From the NCBI GenBank assembly GCA_018831265.1, contig JAHJCO010000005.1, positions 62,001-126,000 of the forward strand: DNA of 64,000 bases. The letters are read 5' to 3'. The notes beneath the pieces are model-generated. The model was not told the DNA's origin, did not search any database, and saw nothing but the letters and a program-made list of their open reading frames with translations. This DNA is from Actinomycetota bacterium. GTDB taxonomy: Bacteria > Actinomycetota > Geothermincolia > Fen-727 > Anoxymicrobiaceae. Below, in pieces: positions 33,863-40,791 of this stretch (positions are counted from its first letter, which is position 1; each line of letters starts with the position of its first letter). A program made the position numbers and the translations under genes.

Positions 33863-35407
33863 TTATACTGAGAAAGAGCGGGTAGACGGCCCCCCGGGGC
33901 CCGGTTCGACCACCCCGCCGAGGAGGGCGGCGGCCCGCCGGTGCTCGAACGGGGTGAAGAACCTGTTGCTCGAGGAAGCCGTCCTCCCGGCCCATTCCGA
34001 GTGGAACGCCGGGTCCTGAAGGCACCGCCGGGCGAGTGCGGCGAGCTGTCCGGGGGTCTCGGCCGTCACCGCGGCGCCCTCATCCACGAGCGCCTGGACG
34101 CCGCGCCAGCCGGGCAGCGCAAGGACCACGGTCGGGATCCCCAGCCCCGCGGTCTCGAACAGGGTCGTGGAGTACGCCGAGCAGTGCACGTCGATCTCTC
34201 CGGCGCGTGAGTACAGGGAGTCCCCGGGGTCCATTACTTCGACTCGCGCCCCCGCCATCGACCTGTACCGCGAGAGCGCCTCATCGTGATATCGCGGGTG
34301 TGGATTGACGACCACCCTGACCCCGGGCGGCATCGCCGAGACGAACTCCTCGATGAAGCGCCGGTACTCCTCCTCTATGGTCCACTGCGTCGAGAACATG
34401 ACTGTCAGCGTGCCCGGGTGGGCAAGACCCCCGCTTCGCCTCGCTCGACGCCTGTAGTGGTCGAGTCGCGGGAACCCGAGCTCAACAAGCCGGCCCGCTT
34501 CCCAGTACCCGCACGAGGCCAGCTCATCGGTGAAGTAGGGCCCGAAGGTGAGTACACGGTCCGGCAGGGGCATGGCCGCCGCGTGCGGGAGGGTCTCCTC
34601 CCCGTAGTTGTATCCGAAGTGCAGCCTGCTGATAACCCCGTGCTGTAGCTCCCATGCCGGGATCCCGAGGGCCCGGGCCGCTGCTATCAGAGGCACCATC
34701 TCCAGGCTGTAAGAGCACACCAGCACGACCAGGCGCGGACGCAGGGCCCCGAGCAATCGCCTGTAGTAGTGGAAGTCCGAGATGTGCCTGGCCAGGATCC
34801 CGCTCTGGCGAGGTGGTGGCGCGGGCCCGAACTCCCTCTCCATGTCGCTTCCGGCGAACCAGTCGGAGAGGTCGGCCACCAGGGCCATTTCCAGACTCCT
34901 TGCGCGGGAGCGTGACAGGGGAGCCGCCAGCGACCGGCGGGCACCGGCGTACTCGTCAAGCACGACCGGGTACGAGCCCGCGCGCGGCGCCGATACGCTC
35001 TGACCCAGGATGAGGCCCGGCATCGCGTCCGTCACGTAGTCGAAGAAGGCATCCAACCCTTCGGGATCGCCCATCCTGGCCGTGCTGACCGTCTTGCCGA
35101 GGATGCACCCGCCCGGATACCGGCGGGCCAGGAGCAGGTAACGAACCTGGCGGGGGAGCCCCGTGACGAGCCCGAGCATCTCGGGGCCTTTCCCGGCCCG
35201 GTGGGGCGGCATGGCGAAAGGCTCTCCCCGCATCTGTGCCATGTACCGCAGGCAGAAGACGGTCCGGAACAGGGGCCAGACGCAGATGTCGGCGTACTTG
35301 AACCCGAACGGGCGACCGCTCTTCTCGTATGCCCTTATCGACGCGAGGAGGCGCTCGGCGGGCTCGAGCCCTTCTCGATCGTCCCGTGAAGGTGGACCGG
35401 CGGCCAT
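33863..35407 (-). CDS. GT-B-like protein, candidate nonulosonate transferase
   Basis: The protein has 514 residues. The N-terminal ~200 residues are helical and lineage-specific. The middle has RPRLVVLVCSYSLEMVPLIA and IPAWELQHGVISRLHFGYNY, where QHG is typical of capsule-type GT-B enzymes. The C-part has LTVMFSTQWTIEEEYRRFIE, VVVNPHPRYHDEALSRYRSM and SAYSTTLFETAGLGIPTVVL, a donor-site pattern. It starts 2 bases after the upstream acetyltransferase gene and precedes the CMP-nonulosonate genes by 61 bases. Transfer of the nonulosonic acid is an inference; no close family is recognised. Confidence 0.7.
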   Translation of the reverse strand: MAAGPPSRDDREGLEPAERLLASIRAYEKSGRPFGFKYADICVWPLFRTVFCLRYMAQMRGEPFAMPPHRAGKGPEMLGLVTGLPRQVRYLLLARRYPGGCILGKTVSTARMGDPEGLDAFFDYVTDAMPGLILGQSVSAPRAGSYPVVLDEYAGARRSLAAPLSRSRARSLEMALVADLSDWFAGSDMEREFGPAPPPRQSGILARHISDFHYYRRLLGALRPRLVVLVCSYSLEMVPLIAAARALGIPAWELQHGVISRLHFGYNYGEETLPHAAAMPLPDRVLTFGPYFTDELASCGYWEAGRLVELGFPRLDHYRRRARRSGGLAHPGTLTVMFSTQWTIEEEYRRFIEEFVSAMPPGVRVVVNPHPRYHDEALSRYRSMAGARVEVMDPGDSLYSRAGEIDVHCSAYSTTLFETAGLGIPTVVLALPGWRGVQALVDEGAAVTAETPGQLAALARRCLQDPAFHSEWAGRTASSSNRFFTPFEHRRAAALLGGVVEPGPGGPSTRSFSV

Positions 35408-35409
35408 GG

Positions 35410-35907
35410 CTACGAGCCCTGTTTGCGGCCGAGACGGTGACCCACGCGAACCGCGGGGTTGCCGGCCCAGATCTCTCCGGGCCCCACCGGCTTGGTCACC
35501 ACCGCGCGTATGCCGATTACCGCGTCCCGCTCGATCCTGCCCGCCTGGGGCATGATTATCGCGCCCTCACCCACGAACACGTTGTCGCCGATCTCGACGC
35601 GGTAGGTCAGGCACCCACGCTCGGCGGTGATGTCGGGCACCTCGCCCGAGAACCGGTGATGGGAGTGCGAGATGACCTTCGCGTTATGCGACAATATGCA
35701 GCTGCGGCCGATCACGACTTCCCCGGAGCCGTCCAGCCGCACCCCTCGCTCCATGACGGTCCCGGGACCGATGCTGACGGTACCCTTCAGATCCGGGTGG
35801 GGGTAGTATACGCGCGGCCGTTCCAGGTACCTCTGGATGCGACCGGCGGTACTGTCCAACAGCGTGTCGAAGACGCGCTGTAGCCGCGTTCTCGGGGTCA
35901 TCTGCAT
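35410..35907 (-). CDS. Hexapeptide-repeat acyltransferase
   Basis: From ATG 35907 the protein has 165 residues; GGAGGCGG lies just upstream, while the open frame further 5' looks non-coding. Left-handed beta-helix repeats (GTVMERGVRLDGSGEVVIGR, VEIGDNVFVGEGAIIMPQAG) end in GEIWAGNPAVRVG, as in maltose/galactoside O-acetyltransferase-like proteins. The His in SHSHHRFSG may be catalytic. It is the first gene of the eight-gene minus-strand operon and may O-acetylate a sugar of the repeat unit. N-acetylation cannot be excluded. Confidence 0.8.
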   Translation of the reverse strand: MQMTPRTRLQRVFDTLLDSTAGRIQRYLERPRVYYPHPDLKGTVSIGPGTVMERGVRLDGSGEVVIGRSCILSHNAKVISHSHHRFSGEVPDITAERGCLTYRVEIGDNVFVGEGAIIMPQAGRIERDAVIGIRAVVTKPVGPGEIWAGNPAVRVGHRLGRKQGS

Positions 35908-36011
35908 GCTCCGCCTCCGATAAACTCTGATCTCTACCACATGCGGCCGTCCGGGGATCGACAGCCCATCCAGCGGCGGCCTGGCCGTCGCGAAAACGAT
36001 GATAACAGAAC

Positions 36012-36039
36012 GACAGGGCCCCTCGCGGGGGGCCCTGTC
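36012..36039 (-). terminator. Strong hairpin, probable terminator for the CrtI-like operon
   Basis: GACAGGGCCCC (36012-36022) pairs perfectly with GGGGCCCTGTC (36029-36039). It lies downstream of the minus-strand oxidoreductase gene ending at 36189 and before the next minus-strand gene. The T-run after it is weak on both strands. Confidence 0.65.
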
Positions 36040-36188
36040 TCTTCTCGATGCAGCGGCGGCGGCCTGCGGCGGCCGCGGAGCTGTCCGCCGCATAGTTCTA
36101 TGATGAGGCCGGAGGCTCCTTGAGCACGGGGGCGGACGGTCGAAACCTCCGGTCGAGCGGGCTCCTGCCCTGACCGAGCGCGGTCCGC

Positions 36189-37691
36189 TCAGGCCCCGGC
36201 ATCCTCCAGCACGAGCCCACTCGCAGCTATCCCGGAGCCGATGGTGGGGGGCACGCCGCCGCCGAAGTGGGTGGAGGCACCGGTGAGGTAGAGCCCCTTG
36301 ATCGCCCTCGAGCGGAGCCTGGGCCGGAAGAACGCGCTCGCCGTGATGTCATTCTGCAGGGCGTACACCGCCCCGCGCGGGTGGAGGTACATGCGTTCGA
36401 AGTCGCTGGGCGTGTTGACCTTCGCCACCGTGACGTGGTCGCGGATATCGAGGCCGAACTTCTTTTCCATAAGGTCGAGCTGGCTGTCGAGGTACCACTC
36501 CTTGAGCTCGTCCCAGTCCCCCTGAGCGAGCTCGTACGGCGCGAAGGTGACCAGGTTGAGGCAGTGGTGTCCCTCGGGCGCCATCGAGGGGTCCGCGTGA
36601 GTAGGCCAGGAGATGAGCATGAAGCCGCGGTCGGGGAGCCTCTTCGCCAGGTAATCCTCGAACCAGATGGCGTTCATCTCTTCCAGCGTCGTGTGGCAGA
36701 ACGTGTGGTGGGCGTCCAGGTTGGGCTCGCTGTCCAGCCCGAGCATTATCATCGGCGCCGGTATGGAGACCTCGTAGCTGCTGATGGCCTTGACCGCCCA
36801 GCCCGGCAGGTAGTCGGGCCCGATGTGCTCCAGGTAGAGCGTCTTCGCGTTTATGTTCGAGATGACCCTGTCGCTGCGGATGACCGTGCCGTCGGCCAGC
36901 TCCACCCCGGCCGCGCGTCCGCCTTCCACCAGGACCCTCTTCACCCTGGCGTCGAAACGTATCTCGCCCCCGCACTCCTCGAGCACCTTCGCCATGGCCT
37001 TCGGTATCTCGATCATCCCGCCCCTCGGGTAGAAGATGCCCTCGTGCTCGCTGTAGGCGAGGAACGCGATGTAGCCGGGGCAGAGCGCGGGAGGCAGGCC
37101 GACGAAGTACGACTGCAGGCTCATGCTGGCGCGAACCCTGTCGCTGGAGAAGAAGCTGCACAGCGTGCTCTCGAAGTTCATCAGCATGTAGCACATGTAG
37201 GCGGCCATCTTCGGGTTGGCCAGGGCCAGCTTCATCGCGTCGGTGAAGGTCATGAAGGGCCTGGTCATTATCGGCCCGAACGCTCCGGTGATTATCTCTG
37301 AGCCGATCGCCGCGAACCGGTCCCAGGCCCGGGCGTCCTCCTCGCTGAAGGTGGCCAGGACCGCCCGGGTGGCATCGGGGTCCACGGGGTAGCTGAAGCG
37401 GGTCCCGTCCTCGGTCACGAACCCGTATATGGGATCGACCGGTATGAAGTCTATGTAGTCAGCGGTCCTGCGCCCGGTCGAGGTGAAGAACTCGTCGATT
37501 ATCCAGGCCAGCTCGACGACACTGGCCCCTATGTCGAAGCGGTAGTCTCCAAGGTCCATCGAGGAGCAGCAGCCGCCCACCCAGCCGGTGTTCTCACACA
37601 CGAGCACGCGCATGCCCTTGCTCGCTAGGATGGCCGCCGAGGACAGCCCTCCCATGCCCGCTCCTATGACGACGGCGTCGTAGTCACTCAT
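36189..37691 (-). CDS. CrtI-like FAD-dependent oxidoreductase
   Basis: The protein has 500 residues. The FAD dinucleotide motif is AVVIGAGMGGLSSAAILASK, then GGCCSSMDLGDYRFDIGASV, the phytoene-desaturase N-terminal pattern. The C-terminal FAD motif is KGLYLTGASTHFGGGVPPTI. It belongs to the phytoene desaturase/carotenoid isomerase/retinol saturase superfamily, which acts on polyisoprenoid or lipid substrates at the membrane. It is a paralogue of the gene at 37901. No phytoene synthase or other carotenoid gene is in the window, so a carotenoid role is not shown. Confidence 0.85.
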   Translation of the reverse strand: MSDYDAVVIGAGMGGLSSAAILASKGMRVLVCENTGWVGGCCSSMDLGDYRFDIGASVVELAWIIDEFFTSTGRRTADYIDFIPVDPIYGFVTEDGTRFSYPVDPDATRAVLATFSEEDARAWDRFAAIGSEIITGAFGPIMTRPFMTFTDAMKLALANPKMAAYMCYMLMNFESTLCSFFSSDRVRASMSLQSYFVGLPPALCPGYIAFLAYSEHEGIFYPRGGMIEIPKAMAKVLEECGGEIRFDARVKRVLVEGGRAAGVELADGTVIRSDRVISNINAKTLYLEHIGPDYLPGWAVKAISSYEVSIPAPMIMLGLDSEPNLDAHHTFCHTTLEEMNAIWFEDYLAKRLPDRGFMLISWPTHADPSMAPEGHHCLNLVTFAPYELAQGDWDELKEWYLDSQLDLMEKKFGLDIRDHVTVAKVNTPSDFERMYLHPRGAVYALQNDITASAFFRPRLRSRAIKGLYLTGASTHFGGGVPPTIGSGIAASGLVLEDAGA

Positions 37692-37710
37692 CTCAACCCC
37701 CCTCGTCGAT

Positions 37711-37737
37711 GTGCAGAAGGGTCAGACCCTTTTGCAC
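37711..37737. repeat. Palindromic element, family C
   Basis: TGCAGAAGGGTC pairs with GACCCTTTTGCA around a central A. The 25-bp core matches the elements at 19011, 55049 and 56158. It separates the small membrane-peptide gene from the downstream oxidoreductase. Confidence 0.85.
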
Positions 37738-37746
37738 AAGCGATCT

Positions 37747-37890
37747 TCAGATGAAGTAGCGGTAGGGCAGGTACGGCACCTGCCTGCCCAGGTGCTTCAG
37801 GTACCGCCTGGTGCTCTCACCGGCGGAGAACCAGGCGACGACGAGGCCGGCCAGCGCCAGCAGCGCAAGCAGTCTCTTCAAGCTCCCCAT
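37747..37890 (-). CDS. Small single-pass membrane peptide (47 residues)
   Basis: ATG 37890 opens a 47-codon frame. GGAGGG is ideally spaced upstream, stronger than many sites in this window. The product has a basic start (MGSLKRLLALLALAGLVVAW), one hydrophobic helix (about residues 5-22), and a basic/aromatic tail ending LPYRYFI. It lies 10 bases after the stop of one CrtI-like gene and upstream of its paralogue, on the same strand. I know no family for it. An accessory subunit or membrane anchor for the oxidoreductases is an inference. Confidence 0.72.
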   Translation of the reverse strand: MGSLKRLLALLALAGLVVAWFSAGESTRRYLKHLGRQVPYLPYRYFI

Positions 37891-37900
37891 GAGGTCCCTC

Positions 37901-39406
37901 CTATCCGTGGTCCTGGATCACGTACCTCGAGGTGATGATCCCGGAGGCGATCGTGGTGGGCACCCCGCCCCCCAGGTGCGTCGAGCTCCCCGTCAGATAC
38001 AGGTTCTTCACGACCTTCGACCGGGAGCGCGGCCTGAACATGGCGAGCGAGGTCATGTCGCTGAACAGACCGTAGATGCCCCCCCGCGGGTGCAGGAGCC
38101 GCCGCTCGAAGTCCAGCGGGGTCGAGACCTGGAGGTACTCGATATGGTCCCTGACGTCGGGCAGCACGTACTTCTCCAGCTCCCTGATCGCCTGCTCCCT
38201 GTACCAGGGCTTGAGCCTGTCCCAGTTGTCGCCCAGGGGGGCGTATGGGGCGGGCGCGTTGCAGAGGAAGTTGAGTATGTGTTTTCCCTCCGGCGCGAGA
38301 GTCGGATCTGCCTCGGTGGGCCAGCATACGAGGCTCATGGCCGTGTCCGGGATGAGGTCGAGCTTGTAGTAGTTGTTCCAGACGTCGTTCATCGACTCCA
38401 GCGAGGAGGTGACCACCGTGTGATGCGCCTCCAGCTCGGGAGCCCGGTCCAGCCCGACGTACACCATCGGGCAGGGCATGGAGTTCTCGTAACTTGCTAT
38501 CCCCCTGACGGCCCAGCGCGGGAGCCGCTCCGGCCCCACCAGCTTGAGATAGGTCACCTGGGCGTTCAGGTTCGACACGACGATCGTGGCCGTCACCACG
38601 CTCTCGTCCTCGAGCAGGACCCCGCCGGCGGTCCCGTTCTCGACCAGGACCTTCTCCACCTTGGTGCCGGTCCTCACCTCGAGCCCGTGCTCCCGTCCGG
38701 CCGCGAGAATGCCCTCAGGGATAGCGATCATGCCGCCCCTGGGATAGTAGATGCCCAGGTGCTCCGAGAGCGCGATGTAACCGAAGACGCCGCTTCCGAG
38801 CTCCGGCGGCGCGCCCGCGAAGTACGACTGGAACGCCACGGACTGGAGCATCACAGGGTCCCTGTAGAACGACCTCACGACGCCCTGGTGGCTGCGAAGG
38901 AAGGTCGGGGCGAACTTGAGGACCCGCGGGTTCTCGAGGACGACCCGCATCGCCTCGCCGAACCTGTTCATGGGAGAGAGCATAACGGTGTCCATCATCT
39001 CTTCCATCATCGCCAGGCCGGTGTCGCAGAAGCTCTCCCACCCCCGGACGTCACCCGGCGCGACCCGCCTGATCACCTCGGTGCAGGCGTCTATGTCGGT
39101 GGGGTAGGAGAACCGGCGGCCGTCCTCGGTAATGAAGGAATAGATGGGATCGCAGGGGATGAGATCCATGTAGTCGGCCCTGCTGCGACCCATGAGCTCG
39201 AACAGGGCGTCCAGCGGTCTGGTGACCTCGACTATCGAGGCTCCCACGTCGAACCTGTAACCGTCCGCCTCGAACGTCGAGCAGCAGCCTCCGACGATGT
39301 CGGACTGCTCGATGACCAGGGTCCTGAAGCCGTGCCTAGCGCACAGCGCGGCAGTGCTCAAGCCCCCCAGGCCCGCTCCGATGACGATAACGTCGTAGTC
39401 GGGCAT
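37901..39406 (-). CDS. CrtI-like FAD-dependent oxidoreductase, paralogue
   Basis: The protein has 501 residues. The N-terminal FAD motif is VIVIGAGLGGLSTAALCARH, then GGCCSTFEADGYRFDVGASI. The C-terminal motif is KNLYLTGSSTHLGGGVPTTI. Length and motif order match the gene at 36189 throughout, so the two arose by duplication. It is the first gene of the operon and has its own promoter at 39454-39482. Two related enzymes could form a heterodimer or act in sequence, as seen with paired carotenoid desaturases. The substrate is unknown. Confidence 0.85.
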   Translation of the reverse strand: MPDYDVIVIGAGLGGLSTAALCARHGFRTLVIEQSDIVGGCCSTFEADGYRFDVGASIVEVTRPLDALFELMGRSRADYMDLIPCDPIYSFITEDGRRFSYPTDIDACTEVIRRVAPGDVRGWESFCDTGLAMMEEMMDTVMLSPMNRFGEAMRVVLENPRVLKFAPTFLRSHQGVVRSFYRDPVMLQSVAFQSYFAGAPPELGSGVFGYIALSEHLGIYYPRGGMIAIPEGILAAGREHGLEVRTGTKVEKVLVENGTAGGVLLEDESVVTATIVVSNLNAQVTYLKLVGPERLPRWAVRGIASYENSMPCPMVYVGLDRAPELEAHHTVVTSSLESMNDVWNNYYKLDLIPDTAMSLVCWPTEADPTLAPEGKHILNFLCNAPAPYAPLGDNWDRLKPWYREQAIRELEKYVLPDVRDHIEYLQVSTPLDFERRLLHPRGGIYGLFSDMTSLAMFRPRSRSKVVKNLYLTGSSTHLGGGVPTTIASGIITSRYVIQDHG

Positions 39407-39453
39407 GTCGTCCTACCCCTCGTAATAGATAGTTATTGTGACTATGAGGTCGC

Positions 39454-39497
39454 ATTATACTTTCTATCGTGATATTGCACAAGTCCGTCAATATCAC
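39454..39497 (-). promoter_or_regulatory. Sigma-70 promoter with inverted-repeat operator over the -35
   Basis: On the minus strand TTGTGC (39482-39477) and TATAAT (39459-39454) are separated by exactly 17 bases, reading into the CrtI-like operon. A perfect 9-bp inverted repeat, GTGATATTG (39469-39477) and CAATATCAC (39489-39497), overlaps the -35. This is where a repressor would act. The MerR-TetR regulator gene lies just upstream. Confidence 0.75.
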
Positions 39498-39610
39498 TAT
39501 CCATTTTGTGTCAGGAGGTGAAAGTACTACCTCTTGAGGGTCGGGGGGGGCTTTGTATGGAGTCGATCAAGGAGGGAGAACGGCGGAAGGGCGTGGGTGT
39601 TCTGGGGCGA

Positions 39611-40552
39611 TCAGCCTTTCTGCCCCCAGGCGCGCGAGGGATCACCCATGAGGCCGAACTGCATGAACTCGGTCAGTTTCAGCAGGAAACCGGGCACGTC
39701 GAAGTCATCCTCGGTGAGGTCGCGGTTGCCGATGGAGGTCGCGATGCCGATGAGGGCGTAGGCCACGGTTATGCTGTCCATCTTCCGGAACACCTTCTGC
39801 TCTATGCCCACGTCGATGTCCTCGGCCAGGAAGGTGGCGATTCGGTGGAAGAGGTCCGCGGACTTCTTCCTGAGCCGCTCGTTGCCCCCCACTATCTCGC
39901 TGTACAGGCCGATGAACATGAACTGGACGTCCTTGAACTTGCTGATGAAGGTGAGCCCCTTGATGCCCATCCGGGCGACCACGTCATAGGTGTCCTCGAC
40001 GGCGGCGTTCGCATCGGCTATCAGCTTGTCCATGGTCCGGTCCATGCAGGCGACGAATATCTCCTCCTTGCCTGAGAAGTACTGGTAGCAGGTCCCCTTG
40101 CTCACACCGGCCTGCCGAGCGATATCGTCCACGGTCGCGTTGTTGTATCCCTTCGCGGAGAACACCTGGAAAGCGGCGTCGAGGATGGCGTCCGTGCGCC
40201 GTTCCTCGCCGCTGAGGGTTGCCAGCCGCTCCTCCTCCTCGAGCTCGCGCGCGTCCTTCTCCCTGGCGGTCCTCTTGAAGGCCTCCCAGTCGGCGATCTT
40301 CTCGAACGGGTAGCGGTCCAGGATGCTCTTGATGCTCTTGACCGACAGGCCCTCGTCCCGCATCTTCTTGATGACCTGGAGCCGCTTCAGGAAGCCGTCG
40401 TCGTAGTACGCTACGTTTGGCTTGGTCTTCTCGGGGCGGGGTAGGAGACCCTGGCTGATGTAGAACTTGATGGTGCTTACGGTAAGCCCGCTGGCCGCCG
40501 AGAGCTGGCTCATCTTCATGGGTCTTACCGACGTCCTGGCGTCTTCGCTCAT
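39611..40552 (-). CDS. Transcription regulator fusing MerR-type and TetR-type DNA-binding domains
   Basis: From ATG 40552 the protein has 313 residues; GGAGAGG upstream sets the start. Residues about 11-80 are a MerR-type winged helix (MSQLSAASGLTVSTIKFYIS, then RLQVIKKMRDEGLSVKSIKS). Residues about 113-165 are a TetR N-terminal domain (AILDAAFQVFSAKGYNNATV, DDIARQAGVSKGTCYQYFSG). The remainder is a helical TetR-like ligand domain. The protein therefore has two DNA-binding heads. It lies upstream of the CrtI-like operon on the same strand and probably controls it and itself. The ligand is unknown, perhaps a lipid or isoprenoid. Confidence 0.87.
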   Translation of the reverse strand: MSEDARTSVRPMKMSQLSAASGLTVSTIKFYISQGLLPRPEKTKPNVAYYDDGFLKRLQVIKKMRDEGLSVKSIKSILDRYPFEKIADWEAFKRTAREKDARELEEEERLATLSGEERRTDAILDAAFQVFSAKGYNNATVDDIARQAGVSKGTCYQYFSGKEEIFVACMDRTMDKLIADANAAVEDTYDVVARMGIKGLTFISKFKDVQFMFIGLYSEIVGGNERLRKKSADLFHRIATFLAEDIDVGIEQKVFRKMDSITVAYALIGIATSIGNRDLTEDDFDVPGFLLKLTEFMQFGLMGDPSRAWGQKG

Positions 40553-40600
40553 GCCTCTCCTACCCGCTTTTCGGTCTATAAAACAGGATTTGGTCATTGA

Positions 40601-40650
40601 TGTCAAACCGACCGGTCAATATTGGTTACGGTAACATACGGACGACCGGT
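40601..40650. promoter_or_regulatory. Candidate regulator promoter and operator cluster
   Basis: On the minus strand a perfect TTGACA (40606-40601) lies about 50 bases before the regulator start, with a poor TTTATA-like -10. Next to it are GACCGGTC (40610-40617, perfect palindrome), GTTACGGTAAC (40625-40635) and another GACCGGT (40644-40650). These sites also lie upstream of the divergent secreted-protein gene. TetR-family operators often have such ACCGGT palindromes. Confidence 0.5.
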
Positions 40651-40791
40651 AACGCGTTTTTAACAGTCCGCGGACATCGGGTTAACCGGCGCGACGTTAT
40701 TCAATGCGGGGTCCGAAAGAGCGATCCTTCCGATTGGCGAAGTCGAGCGAGTACCGATAGAATCGGGTCACCTGACGAGGGGGAGGTTGTC

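Noticed and set aside
36189-39406. Carotenoid biosynthesis cluster
   Set aside because: Two CrtI-like enzymes alone are not enough: no phytoene synthase, lycopene cyclase or prenyl synthase is visible.
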